From: an uncultured Clostridium sp.
GTDB taxonomy: Bacteria; Bacillota; Clostridia; Lachnospirales; Lachnospiraceae
Length of the DNA: 64,000 bases
Assembly (NCBI GenBank): GCA_902496665.1
Contig: CABVBU010000009.1
Location: forward strand, 23,621-87,620
Reading direction: 5' to 3'
A model generated the notes under the pieces. That model searched no databases, was not told the DNA's origin, and saw only the letters and a list, made by a program, of their open reading frames with translations. Within the stretch, counting starts at the first letter, position 1; every line of letters starts with the position of its first letter. The translations under genes and the position numbers were made by a program. Below are positions 1 to 8,378 of the stretch, in pieces.

Positions 1-2
1 GC

Positions 3-506
3 GCGGTGCTCTCCGGACATCATGTCCTGACATATGCGGCGCTGATCCTGGTGGCAGTTGTCTGGTACATGTTCAAGTATACGAGACTCGGCATGCATAT
101 CCGTGCGGTCGGTGAGTCCCCGGATGCGGCGGAATCCGTCGGAATTCCGGTGAAGAAGATCAAGTACATCGCTCTCTGCCTGAGCGGAATGCTGACCGGC
201 ATGGCAGGCGCGTTCCTGTCCATGGGATATGTGGGACTGTTCTCCTCAGGAATGACAGCGGGTCGTGGTTATATCGCCCTGGCGACACAGGCAATCGCGG
301 CAGGAAACGCCGTGATCGGCATGCTGGCATCCCTGTTATTCGGATTCTGCCAGAGTCTTGCGAACTATCTCCAGAACTCTTCGATCCCGCTGCAGTTTAT
401 CCAGATGATGCCGTATCTGATCATCATTATCGCGTATACGGTTTACTGCGCGATGGTGGAGCATAATAAGAAGAAAAAGCAGATGAAGGCGGCAGCCGGG
501 AAATAA
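3..506 (+). CDS. BMP-type (nucleoside/simple sugar) ABC transporter permease, 3' part
   Basis: The gene enters from the left edge, so only the last 167 or so residues are visible. They hold several hydrophobic segments and the family pattern GMHIRAVGESPDAAESVGI, a conserved cytoplasmic loop of the permeases that partner BMP lipoproteins in nucleoside import. The C-terminus ends in a Lys-rich cytoplasmic tail. It is the last gene of its operon, because a hairpin follows at 558-582. Adenosine deaminase next door supports a nucleoside substrate, but that is context, not proof. Family assignment is secure; the exact ligand is not. Confidence 0.8.
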   Translation, partial: AVLSGHHVLTYAALILVAVVWYMFKYTRLGMHIRAVGESPDAAESVGIPVKKIKYIALCLSGMLTGMAGAFLSMGYVGLFSSGMTAGRGYIALATQAIAAGNAVIGMLASLLFGFCQSLANYLQNSSIPLQFIQMMPYLIIIIAYTVYCAMVEHNKKKKQMKAAAGK

Positions 507-557
507 GTCTGTTAATTAAGAAAAACAGCGGCAGAACGCGGTCGGAAAAAAATTAAA

Positions 558-586
558 AGCAGCTCCTGACATAGGGGCTGCTTTGT
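558..586 (+). terminator. Rho-independent terminator after the permease
   Basis: A 10-bp stem (558-567 with 573-582, one G-T wobble) with a 5-nt loop is followed by a short T-rich stretch. The weak T run lowers confidence. Confidence 0.55.
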
Positions 587-680
587 AGCAATTTAGAAGG
601 TTTGTGCAGCGATTGTGCTGGCTGTATGAAAATACAGTACAGAAGATACTGAATAGTTAGAAGGGAGAATATTGTCAGAT

Positions 681-1631
681 ATGAGCCATGTAGTAGAACT
701 TCATTTACACCTGGACGGATCTCTCCGCCCGGAGACGGTATGGGAACTCGCGAAGGAGCAGGGCGTAGAGCTTCCGGCGAAGAGTGCGGAGGAAGTAAAA
801 TATAAGATGGAAGTCCCGGAGGACTGCAAGACGCTTGAGGAGTACTTAGAGCGCTTCGACCTCCCACTTCTCGTCTTACAGAGAGCGGATGCCATCGAGC
901 GTGTGACCTTCGAGCTTGTGGAAGACCTCGCAAACGAGGGTGTGGACTACGCAGAGATCCGCTTTGCACCGCAGCTCTCCGTAAACGGCGGCCTGACTCA
1001 GGACGAGGTGGTCGAGGCGGCGATCCGCGGCGCGGAGCACGGAATGAAAGCTTACCCACAGATCCGAGTGGGGCTGATCCTCTGCTGTATGCGCGGCGCG
1101 GACAATGAGGCATTAAATATGCAGACTGTGGAGACTGCAAAGAAATACATTGGCGATGCGGTGTGTGCGGTTGATATCGCAGGAGCGGAAGGCCTGTTCC
1201 CGACTGAGAATTTTGCCCCGGTATTCGCGAAAGTCCGCGAGTACGGACTCCCGATGACGATCCACGCCGGTGAGGCGGCAGGTCCGGACAGCATGAAGAC
1301 AGCGCTTTCCTTTGGAACAAAGCGGATCGGACACGGCGTTGCAGCCATCGATGATCCGGAACTGATCCAGAGACTCATCGACGAGAACGTGACTCTCGAG
1401 GTATGCGTCACCAGCAATTACCACACAAAAGTAGTTCCGGCGATCAACATGCATCCGATCCACAAGCTTCTCGAGAAAGGCGTCCATGTGACGGTAAACT
1501 CCGACAACCGGACATGTTCCAGAACGACACTTCAGAAAGAGAAGGAAGTGCTGAAGGAGGAACTTGGTTTCACAGATGAGGAGATCGAGAAGATGCAGGA
1601 ATACGCGTGGGAAGCCCGCTTTTTAAAATAA
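681..1631 (+). CDS. add: adenosine deaminase
   Basis: Cytosolic zinc hydrolase that converts adenosine to inosine in purine salvage. The N-terminus carries the metal-binding HLHLDGS motif, the middle has the HAGEAAG motif that contacts substrate and metal, and near the C-terminus VNSDNRTCS replaces the usual T-D-D-P type loop, as in clostridial homologues. About 316 residues is normal for the family. The start is ambiguous: ATG 681 lies 13 nt after AAGGGAG (661-667), while TTG 672 lies only 4 nt after it and would add three residues. It follows a nucleoside-type permease, which fits uptake and salvage, and a terminator at 1702-1728 closes the unit. Confidence 0.93.
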   Translation: MSHVVELHLHLDGSLRPETVWELAKEQGVELPAKSAEEVKYKMEVPEDCKTLEEYLERFDLPLLVLQRADAIERVTFELVEDLANEGVDYAEIRFAPQLSVNGGLTQDEVVEAAIRGAEHGMKAYPQIRVGLILCCMRGADNEALNMQTVETAKKYIGDAVCAVDIAGAEGLFPTENFAPVFAKVREYGLPMTIHAGEAAGPDSMKTALSFGTKRIGHGVAAIDDPELIQRLIDENVTLEVCVTSNYHTKVVPAINMHPIHKLLEKGVHVTVNSDNRTCSRTTLQKEKEVLKEELGFTDEEIEKMQEYAWEARFLK

Positions 1632-1701
1632 TAGGATAGCAGGGCGAAAAGCATAAAGCAATACGGTATCAAAGAATCATAAGATGGAAATGTGTGAATG
1701 C

Positions 1702-1728
1702 AAGGGGGCAGAGTACTGCCTCCTTTTT
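1702..1728 (+). terminator. terminator after add
   Basis: Stem 1704-1711 with 1716-1723 (8 bp, one wobble), AGTA loop, then five T residues. Confidence 0.7.
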
Positions 1729-1756
1729 CCATACCGCGGAATGACAAAAACTGCGT

Positions 1757-1781
1757 TTCCGCTGACCGGAACCCGTTTCCG
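1757..1781. promoter_or_regulatory. upstream operator: phased TTCCG/CGGAA triplet
   Basis: TTCCG (1757), CGGAA (1767) and TTCCG (1777) alternate with an exact 10-bp period. The same arrangement recurs at 1903-1927 around the iclR promoter. Likely binding sites for the adjacent IclR protein; inferred from symmetry and position only. Confidence 0.55.
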
Positions 1782-1851
1782 TGAAATTATACGAAAAAAA
1801 ATAGGGGAATTGTAGCATATGCCAAAACTCCGGATCAGCATAGCAAAAGCT

Positions 1852-1880
1852 TTGCATTGAAGATTAGATAATGCTAAAAT
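1852..1880 (+). promoter_or_regulatory. sigma-A promoter of the iclR-transporter operon
   Basis: TTGCAT (1852-1857), 17-bp spacer, TAAAAT (1875-1880) preceded by TGC, giving an extended -10. It sits between the two phased operator triplets. Confidence 0.7.
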
Positions 1881-1902
1881 GAAATTGTAATATTTCGATA
1901 AA

Positions 1903-1927
1903 CGGAACAGTATTCCGCCACACGGAA
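1903..1927. promoter_or_regulatory. downstream operator: phased CGGAA/TTCCG triplet
   Basis: CGGAA (1903), TTCCG (1913) and CGGAA (1923), again with a 10-bp period and containing the perfect inverted repeat TATTCCG-5-CGGAATA (1911-1929). It lies just past the predicted transcription start, where a bound repressor would block initiation. The rest of the 1632-2007 gap holds nothing else I recognise. Confidence 0.6.
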
Positions 1928-2007
1928 TAGCATAGAAACGATAACTCATAGACATAAGACAGCCATGGATTATATGGCAATGTATATTACAGAAATTGGA
2001 GGAGACT

Positions 2008-2745
2008 ATGCAATTGATCGACCGGGCATTGAATGCCCTGGAAATACTGAGCCAAAATATGAATGGGATGTCGGTAACGGATCTGGCAGAGCAGCTTGGG
2101 ATTCCGGCAAGCTCTACTCACAGGATCCTTTCAAGCTTAAAGGGAAATCATTTTGTCGTTCAGGACGAACATACGAAAAAATATCGTCTTGGATATAAGA
2201 TCTGCGCAATCGCTACCGGGGTTGTAAAGGGAAGTGCGCTGACGCAGGCGGCACAGATGCCTATGCGCAGACTGGCGGAAAAGATTGACCGGAATGTGGT
2301 TCTCTGCATCATGGAGCACGGAGCTGTGATGAATGTGGCATGCAGCGAACGTGGCGATTCCAATATGTATATGGTTAAGATCGGACATGAGATCCCGTTC
2401 TATTCCACATCGGCCGGTCGTGTTTTTATGGCTTACATGAACCGGAGCGAGGCATTGGATATTCTTGATCGTGAGAAACGCACGAAAACGACGCCGAATA
2501 CGAAAACGGATCTGAAGGAGCTATATGAAGAGCTGGACCGCATTCACAATCAGGGATATGCGGTCATTGACGAGGAATTACAGATGGGCATCCTCGGCGC
2601 AGCGTGCCCGGTATTTGACAGAAACGGAGAGCTGGCGGCTGCGATCGCGTTTACGTCCATGAAGGATGGAGATACGGAAAAAATGTTGCAGAGGATCTGT
2701 CAGCTTAAGGAATGTGCGAAGGAAATTTCCGAGGCGATCCGATAG
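2008..2745 (+). CDS. IclR-family transcriptional regulator
   Basis: A 245-residue DNA-binding protein. Residues about 5-60 form the winged helix-turn-helix (recognition region SVTDLAEQLGIPASSTHRIL). The remainder matches the IclR effector domain, including SSxGR-like STSAGRVFMAYM and GYAVIDEELQMGILGAACPVFD. ATG 2008 is chosen because GGAGGAG lies directly upstream; an in-frame TTG at 1996 falls inside that ribosome site. It is the first gene ahead of the ABC transporter and nucleoside phosphorylase and most likely controls them through the TTCCG/CGGAA sites. The effector is unknown; a nucleoside breakdown product would fit the context. Confidence 0.9.
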   Translation: MQLIDRALNALEILSQNMNGMSVTDLAEQLGIPASSTHRILSSLKGNHFVVQDEHTKKYRLGYKICAIATGVVKGSALTQAAQMPMRRLAEKIDRNVVLCIMEHGAVMNVACSERGDSNMYMVKIGHEIPFYSTSAGRVFMAYMNRSEALDILDREKRTKTTPNTKTDLKELYEELDRIHNQGYAVIDEELQMGILGAACPVFDRNGELAAAIAFTSMKDGDTEKMLQRICQLKECAKEISEAIR

Positions 2746-2762
2746 AAAAAAGGAGATTTGTT

Positions 2763-3509
2763 ATGAGCGAGTATAGTGTAGAGTTAAAGGGCTTAAATAA
2801 GGTGTACAGCAACCTCTTAAAAGAGGATACGATCGCACTGAAGGATATCAACCTCCAGATCCATCCGGGGGAGTTTATTTCCATCATCGGCCCGTCCGGC
2901 TGTGGAAAATCGACACTTTTGCGGATCATTGGAAACCTTGATAAACCGACCTCCGGTACGATCGAGTACCGCGATGGGGCAGACCAGCAGATGGGATTCG
3001 TATTTCAGGATTCCGTTCTTCTCCCGTGGAAGAATGTGAGACAGAATGCAGAATTTCCGCTGGTGATCCAGAAAAAGCAGACGAAAGAGAATGAAGAGAA
3101 GCTTGACGAGCTCCTGGAGCTTGCAGGACTTTCAGAGTTTAAGACCGCACTTCCGAGAGAGCTTTCCGGCGGTATGAAACAGCGTGTGTCCATCGTCCGG
3201 GCGCTTTCCTATGATGCCCCGTTACTTCTGATGGATGAGCCCTTCGGAGCTTTGGATGCCCTGACCCGCGACCACTTAAATGAGGAGCTTTTAAAGATCT
3301 GGCAGAAGACAAAAAAGACGGTTATCTTCGTTACCCACAGCATCGAGGAAGCAACCTTCCTTTCAGACCGCGTTCTCGTCATGTCAGCGAGACCGGGAAG
3401 AGTCAAGGAGATGGTGGAGATCGATCTGCCGCGTCCGAGAGGAGAGGCAACAAGAAATGATCCGAAGTTCACGGAATACAATAAGTATCTGAGGGGGATC
3501 ATCGGATGA
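2763..3509 (+). CDS. ABC transporter ATPase (SsuB/TauB/ThiZ-like)
   Basis: Nucleotide-binding subunit of 248 residues, peripheral on the inner face of the membrane. Visible motifs are Walker A GPSGCGKST, signature LSGGMKQR, and Walker B LLLMDEPFGALD, followed by the switch His in FVTHSIEEA. The ATG at 2763 is 7 nt after AGGAG; an upstream in-frame GTG at 2712 lies inside iclR and has no ribosome site. The stop overlaps the next permease start by four bases (ATGA), so the two are translationally coupled. It is the only ATPase for two permeases in this operon. Confidence 0.93.
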   Translation: MSEYSVELKGLNKVYSNLLKEDTIALKDINLQIHPGEFISIIGPSGCGKSTLLRIIGNLDKPTSGTIEYRDGADQQMGFVFQDSVLLPWKNVRQNAEFPLVIQKKQTKENEEKLDELLELAGLSEFKTALPRELSGGMKQRVSIVRALSYDAPLLLMDEPFGALDALTRDHLNEELLKIWQKTKKTVIFVTHSIEEATFLSDRVLVMSARPGRVKEMVEIDLPRPRGEATRNDPKFTEYNKYLRGIIG

Positions 3510-4288
3510 AAAAGAACGGAAAACTTCAGGGAATCCTGAGAACCATCGGAGAATATGCACTTTCTATCGGCGTGTTTATCGCAATCTGGTGGATCTATGT
3601 AGCGGTAAAGCATGTTCCGGCCTACATCCTGCCGTCACCGCCGAAGGTCTGGAGCAGCCTTGTCAAAATGTTTGTAAAAGGAACCGTATATGCACATCTC
3701 TGGACAACGACTTATGAGGTCATTCTCGGATTTGTGATCGGGGCATTTCTGGGTGTTGTTCTCGGATATGTGTTTATCAAGATCGATGCGTTGAAGACCA
3801 TGCTGATGCCGTACCTGATCTTCCTTCAGACGGCACCGAAGATTGCGCTGGTCCCGTTATTTGTCGTATGGTTCGGAATCGGACTCGTATCAAAGGTCGT
3901 TCTGATCATATCCATGGTTCTGTTTCCGGTCCTGTCGGGAATGATGCTGGGTCTGGAATCAATTCCGCCGGACGTCAGAAACCTGATGAAGATCTTAAAA
4001 GCGTCGAAATGGCAGGTGTTTTCACAGGTTGAAATGCAGTATTCATTACCGGCGCTGTTTGCAAGTCTGAAGGTCGGTATTGTTCAGGCAGTTATCGGTG
4101 CGATCGTCGCGGAGTGGATGTCCGGAAAACAAGGTCTCGGATATATCCTGACCTATGCGTCATCGACCTATGACACACCGATGCTGCTGGCGGGCATCAT
4201 CGTCACGATCATTCTGGGAATCGCAACGTACCAGGTGATCAGTGTGCTGGAGGATAAGTTCCTGTACTGGCACGAATCGAAAAATTAG
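3506..4288 (+). CDS. ABC transporter permease (SsuC/TauC/ThiX-like), first of two
   Basis: Inner-membrane permease of 260 residues with about six hydrophobic segments. It has the cytoplasmic EAA-type loop around NLMKILKASKWQVFSQVEM, which docks on the ATPase, and a typical LPSPPKVWSSLVKMF N-terminal motif. It overlaps the ATPase gene by 4 nt. A paralogue with the same motifs sits at 6450-7229 in the same operon, so the transporter may use a permease heterodimer. Confidence 0.92.
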   Translation: MKKNGKLQGILRTIGEYALSIGVFIAIWWIYVAVKHVPAYILPSPPKVWSSLVKMFVKGTVYAHLWTTTYEVILGFVIGAFLGVVLGYVFIKIDALKTMLMPYLIFLQTAPKIALVPLFVVWFGIGLVSKVVLIISMVLFPVLSGMMLGLESIPPDVRNLMKILKASKWQVFSQVEMQYSLPALFASLKVGIVQAVIGAIVAEWMSGKQGLGYILTYASSTYDTPMLLAGIIVTIILGIATYQVISVLEDKFLYWHESKN

Positions 4289-4356
4289 TGCTCAGCCCGC
4301 CGCCTCTGATAAAAGCGCGGTGTGCTGAATGAGAGAAAGAAAGATTTTGGGAGGAA

Positions 4357-5154
4357 ATGAGTGTGAATTTTACATCGGCTTCATCACCGACGATGAATGG
4401 AAAAATGCCGCATATCCAGTGTACGGCTGAGGAGATCGGAGAGATCGTACTGCTTCCGGGTGATCCGGGACGCGTTGCCATGTTTGAGGATCTTTTAGAG
4501 GATTATAAGATCGTCAGCGATTACCGGGAATATGTAGTTGGAACCGGATATTACAACGGAATCAAGGTTACGGTGTGCTCGACAGGAATCGGCGGTCCGT
4601 CAACGGAGATCGCTGTGCTCCAGCTGATCGCCCTCGGTGCGAAAGCACTGATCCGCATCGGCGGGACCGGCGTGCTGAAGGAAGACGTACCGTGCGGTGC
4701 GATGGTCTTAAATACAGGTGCTGTCCGGAAAGGCGGTGCTTCCTGCTTCTACGCTCCGTCCGAATATCCGGCATTAGCCTCATTTGAAGTGCTGGACTGC
4801 TTAAAGCGGGCATGTGAGGAGAGAAAGAACGAGTATTCCATGGGAATCTGTATGTCGGTTGGTTCCTTCTACCACGGACAGGGACGCCAGATGCCGTTTG
4901 AGACAGGATATGATGAAAATGCTGTTCTGGAACAGTATGAAAAATGGAACATTCTGAACATGGAGATGGAGGCGGAGACGATCTTTACGCTGGCATCGTT
5001 AAACAATGTTCTTTCCGGAAGCATCTGTGCAGTACACTGCAATCGGATCACGGATCAGTGGCTGGTGGATTTTGAACCGGCCCAGAAGGAGATGTGTAGA
5101 ACGGCTCTTGCCGCAGGAGAAAAGCTTTATAAGGAATATCTGCACAGAAAGTAA
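4357..5154 (+). CDS. nucleoside phosphorylase (uridine phosphorylase-like)
   Basis: PNP/UDP superfamily enzyme of 265 residues that splits a nucleoside with phosphate into base and ribose-1-phosphate. Seen are LLPGDPGRV (phosphate-binding Gly-Asp-Pro), CSTGIGGPSTEIA, RIGGTGVL, and NMEMEAETIF, where MEME supplies the ribose contacts. ATG 4357 is only 2 nt after GGGAGG, so GTG 4363 with 8-nt spacing is a serious alternative start. Its place between transporter genes suggests the importer brings in a nucleoside or a base-like compound. Uridine versus purine specificity cannot be settled by eye. Confidence 0.85.
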   Translation: MSVNFTSASSPTMNGKMPHIQCTAEEIGEIVLLPGDPGRVAMFEDLLEDYKIVSDYREYVVGTGYYNGIKVTVCSTGIGGPSTEIAVLQLIALGAKALIRIGGTGVLKEDVPCGAMVLNTGAVRKGGASCFYAPSEYPALASFEVLDCLKRACEERKNEYSMGICMSVGSFYHGQGRQMPFETGYDENAVLEQYEKWNILNMEMEAETIFTLASLNNVLSGSICAVHCNRITDQWLVDFEPAQKEMCRTALAAGEKLYKEYLHRK

Positions 5155-5309
5155 CGGATTGTAAGATCTGCGCGCCCGCCGCGCTGACCGCAATCAAATA
5201 GAAAGATAATGACCCGGCCGAAAACGGCGAGGGAAGTTATAGATGCCGGAAATGCAGTTCCGGTAAGACAAAGAACCAATGTATTTATAAAAAGGAGAAG
5301 GAGAGCACC

Positions 5310-6407
5310 ATGAAGAAAAAAATTCTTGCAACCGTACTGACAGCGGCAATGGCAGTGTCCATGCTCGCAGGATGCAGCTCTGAGAGCGCAGGCAAAGCAA
5401 GCGAAGCAGCAGCAACGACCGCAGAGGCAACGACAGCCGCAGAGGAGACAAAGGCTGAGGAGACAACGGCGGCAGAAGCAAAGAACACAGGCGATTTAAA
5501 GACAGTTTCCATTCAGATCGATGGTTCCGCAGTTCCGTATTACGCACCGTTATACCTTGCGCAGGAGAACGGATATTTTGCGGAAGAGGGACTGAATGTT
5601 GAATTCTATTATGCAGCAGCAGCCGATATCGTAAAGAACGTTGCAGCAGGAAATGTTGAGTTCGGTTTCCCGAACGCAGATGCAGTTGTAGCGGCAAAGG
5701 CACAGGGTATCCCGGTTAAAGTTGTTCATACAACATATCAGGAAGGCCTTGGCGCGATCATCTTCGGAAGCGATTCCGGAATCAGCACACCGGCTGACTT
5801 AAAGGGCAAAAAAGTAGCAGTTACAAGCCTTGGAAGTGCAAACTACTTCCAGCTTCAGGCCGCTATGGAGTCTGCAGGCCTTACGATCGACGATGTACAG
5901 GTCGAGATCGTTGGTACAGGCGCAATTCTGACAGCACTCACAGAGGGTCAGGTTGACGCGATCGTGTTCTCAAAGCTCAGAACCATCGAGTTAAACAACT
6001 CCGGTTACGCAGCAAGCGAGATCACATGCGACCAGTTCCTTCCGTCCTTCGGCAACGTATTAGTTGCAGGCGACAAGTTAGTAGCAGAGGATCCGGAGAC
6101 TGTTGACGGATTCTGCCGCGCGTTAAACAAGGCGATCGAGTACATCATCGACGGCCACGTTGAGGAAGCTGTTGATATGTCCATCGAGAAATACGCACCG
6201 ACCTTCGCTGAGAAGAGAGATGTTGTTGTCCAGATCTTAAACGATGTATTCGTAAAGACCTTATGGCAGAGCGATTACACGAAGGAGAACGGAATCGGCG
6301 CGTCCAACCCGGAGAAGTGGCAGGCACTGATCGATGAGTCCAAGGAGATCGGCAATATCGACGAGACCTTCGATGCATCTGAACTCCTTTACACACCGGC
6401 AAAATAA
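5310..6407 (+). CDS. NMT1/ThiY-like substrate-binding lipoprotein
   Basis: Extracytoplasmic solute-binding protein of 365 residues. A lipoprotein signal ends in the lipobox LAGC (residues about 19-22), followed by a low-complexity Ala/Thr/Glu linker to about residue 60. The binding domain then begins with features of the NMT1/THI5/SsuA family: PLYLAQENGYFAEEGLNV, AAGNVEFGFPNAD and DLKGKKVAVTSLGS. It supplies ligand to the flanking permeases. Relatives bind thiamine pyrimidine precursors, riboflavin or sulfonates; the phosphorylase in this operon favours a pyrimidine- or nucleoside-like ligand, by inference. A CGGAA-6-TTCCG hairpin lies upstream at 5247-5262. Confidence 0.9.
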   Translation: MKKKILATVLTAAMAVSMLAGCSSESAGKASEAAATTAEATTAAEETKAEETTAAEAKNTGDLKTVSIQIDGSAVPYYAPLYLAQENGYFAEEGLNVEFYYAAAADIVKNVAAGNVEFGFPNADAVVAAKAQGIPVKVVHTTYQEGLGAIIFGSDSGISTPADLKGKKVAVTSLGSANYFQLQAAMESAGLTIDDVQVEIVGTGAILTALTEGQVDAIVFSKLRTIELNNSGYAASEITCDQFLPSFGNVLVAGDKLVAEDPETVDGFCRALNKAIEYIIDGHVEEAVDMSIEKYAPTFAEKRDVVVQILNDVFVKTLWQSDYTKENGIGASNPEKWQALIDESKEIGNIDETFDASELLYTPAK

Positions 6408-6449
6408 AAAATTTCCCCGCTTCGGACGGGAAGAGCTATGAGGTGAGAG

Positions 6450-7229
6450 ATGTTTTACAGAAAATATAGAAAAACCATTCTTCCGGCACTGTTTCTGCCG
6501 CTGTTTCTGATCGTGTGGGAACTGTATATCCGGATCTTTCATGTACCGAACTACCTGCTTCCCGGTCCGGCAGAGCTGGCAAACTCGATGGTAAAGCTGT
6601 TTGTGAGCGGTGATGTGATGAAACATATCCGCGTCACAATGGAAGAGATCCTGGTGGGAACGGTGATCGGTATCGTGATCGGACTGGTCCTCGGCTATAT
6701 TATGGCGAAGATCCGTTTTATTGAGCGTCTGATCATGCCATTCGTCATCATTATCCAGACAGCCCCGAAGATCTCTCTGGCACCGCTTTTCATCCTCTGG
6801 ATGGGACTCGGGATCGAATCCAAGGCAGCGTTAGTTATTCTGGTCGTATCCTTCCCGATCATGATCAATGAGGTATCGGCGATCCGCTCCATAGAGGATA
6901 ATGTATACAATCTAATGAAGGTATTAAAAGCCAGCAAATGGCAGACCTTCTGCAAGATCGAGGTTCCGTATTCGATCGAGATGATGTTATCCGGAATTAA
7001 GCTTGCCTTAACGCAGGCGATGACAGGCGCGGTCATCGGTGAGATGATCGGAGCGAAGGCAGGTCTTGGATATCTGCTTACGCTGGGCAGTGAGACATAC
7101 GATATCAAGATGATCTTAAATGCGGTCATTCTTTTAAGTGTGATCGGTCTGGCGCTTTACCTGATCTCGGAGCTGATCGAGAAGAAGGCGCTTTACTGGA
7201 AAGCGATCGATAAGAGTGTGGTAGGCTGA
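6450..7229 (+). CDS. ABC transporter permease (SsuC/ThiX-like), second of two
   Basis: A 259-residue inner-membrane permease paralogous to 3506-4288, sharing the LPGPAELANSMVKLF N-terminal motif, the QTAPKISLAPLFILW segment and the coupling loop NLMKVLKASKWQTF. It closes the operon, with a strong terminator directly after it. Two different permeases with one ATPase and one binding protein suggest a heterodimeric channel, though the two permeases could instead serve different binding proteins. Confidence 0.92.
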   Translation: MFYRKYRKTILPALFLPLFLIVWELYIRIFHVPNYLLPGPAELANSMVKLFVSGDVMKHIRVTMEEILVGTVIGIVIGLVLGYIMAKIRFIERLIMPFVIIIQTAPKISLAPLFILWMGLGIESKAALVILVVSFPIMINEVSAIRSIEDNVYNLMKVLKASKWQTFCKIEVPYSIEMMLSGIKLALTQAMTGAVIGEMIGAKAGLGYLLTLGSETYDIKMILNAVILLSVIGLALYLISELIEKKALYWKAIDKSVVG

Positions 7230-7235
7230 AGATAG

Positions 7236-7280
7236 ACAGGTTCCCATATGGCAGTATGCTGTGTGGGGACCTGTTTTTTT
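7236..7280 (+). terminator. terminator of the iclR-ABC operon
   Basis: 10-bp stem (7236-7245 with 7265-7274, one wobble) followed by seven T residues. Confidence 0.85.
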
Positions 7281-7325
7281 ATACTATGTGGAATTATTTT
7301 TTTGATGGTAAAACATTAGGAATAA

Positions 7326-7334
7326 TGTTATACT
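7326..7334 (+). promoter_or_regulatory. extended -10 promoter of exoA
   Basis: TGTTATACT forms an extended -10. The only TTGATG nearby is 21 bp upstream (7302), too far for a normal -35. Confidence 0.5.
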
Positions 7335-7441
7335 GAATCTATATGCGGGCCACACATTTTCTGAATGTTCCGACATTTATCGAAGAAAATCCGGAGCAGT
7401 CCCGTGGCCGAGAAAGTGCGATAGAAACGGAGAAGTTGTCT

Positions 7442-8197
7442 ATGAAAAAAATGATTTCCTGGAATGTAAACGGGCTTCGCGCCTGCCTGGGAAAGGGATT
7501 TTTAGAATATGTAAAAGAATCGGATGCAGATATTTTCTGTATTCAGGAAAGCAAGCTGCAGGAAGGGCAGGTGGAGCTGGAGCTTCCGGGATATCACCAG
7601 TACTGGAATTACGCGGAGAAAAAGGGATATTCCGGAACGGCGATGTTTACGAAGGAAGAACCTGTCTCAGTGACCTACGGTCTTGGAATCGAGGAACATG
7701 ACCATGAGGGTCGGGTGATCACGGCGGAATTCCCGGAGTATTATGTGGTTACCTGCTATACCCCGAATTCCCAGGACGGCTTAAAGCGTCTCGATTACCG
7801 GATGCAGTGGGAGGACGCGTTCCGGGCGTACTTAAAAGCGCTGGAGACGAAGAAACCGGTAATTTTCTGCGGCGATCTGAATGTGGCGCATCAGGAGATC
7901 GACTTAAAGAATCCTAAGACAAACCGGAAGAATGCGGGATTCTCGGATGAAGAGAGAGCGAAATTTACGGAGCTTTTAGAGGCGGGATTTGTTGATACGT
8001 TCCGGTATTTTTACCCGGATCAGGAAGGAATCTACTCCTGGTGGTCTTACCGGTTCTCAGCAAGAGCGAAGAACGCAGGGTGGCGGATCGACTACTTCTG
8101 TGTCTCAGAAAGTCTGAAGGACAGGCTGGTGGATGCGAAGATCCATACAGAGATTATGGGAAGTGACCACTGCCCGGTGGAGCTGGATATTCAATAG
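7442..8197 (+). CDS. exoA: exodeoxyribonuclease III / AP endonuclease
   Basis: Base-excision-repair enzyme of the endonuclease/exonuclease/phosphatase fold, 251 residues, matching the size of bacillar ExoA. Motifs in order: SWNVNGLRA near the N-terminus, QESKLQ (metal-binding Glu), CGDLNVAH, and the C-terminal SDHCPV with the catalytic Asp-His pair. ATG 7442 follows GGAGAAG by about 6 nt. An in-frame ATG at 7343 would add 33 non-homologous residues and begins on the promoter, so it is rejected. It is monocistronic between a terminator and the ABC-F gene. Confidence 0.95.
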   Translation: MKKMISWNVNGLRACLGKGFLEYVKESDADIFCIQESKLQEGQVELELPGYHQYWNYAEKKGYSGTAMFTKEEPVSVTYGLGIEEHDHEGRVITAEFPEYYVVTCYTPNSQDGLKRLDYRMQWEDAFRAYLKALETKKPVIFCGDLNVAHQEIDLKNPKTNRKNAGFSDEERAKFTELLEAGFVDTFRYFYPDQEGIYSWWSYRFSARAKNAGWRIDYFCVSESLKDRLVDAKIHTEIMGSDHCPVELDIQ

Positions 8198-8378
8198 AAT
8201 AGATTTGGTACAGTACCTGACTCAAGGTATAGCGGTATGTAGCGATAAAAGCTATGTACAAGTATCTGCGAAAGAATACGCAATTTACAGATTAAAGAAT
8301 TTTGTGCAGATATTGAAATGTGGCTGTAAATGGCTGTAAAAAGTTTTGATTTAGAAAGTGATAGTGGGTTGACATAAC

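Noticed and set aside
507..672. Purine riboswitch ahead of adenosine deaminase
   Set aside because: I found only a terminator hairpin; the conserved purine-aptamer core is not present.
553..1320. 255-codon minus-strand ORF
   Set aside because: Overlaps adenosine deaminase and has Arg/Pro/Ser-rich shadow composition.
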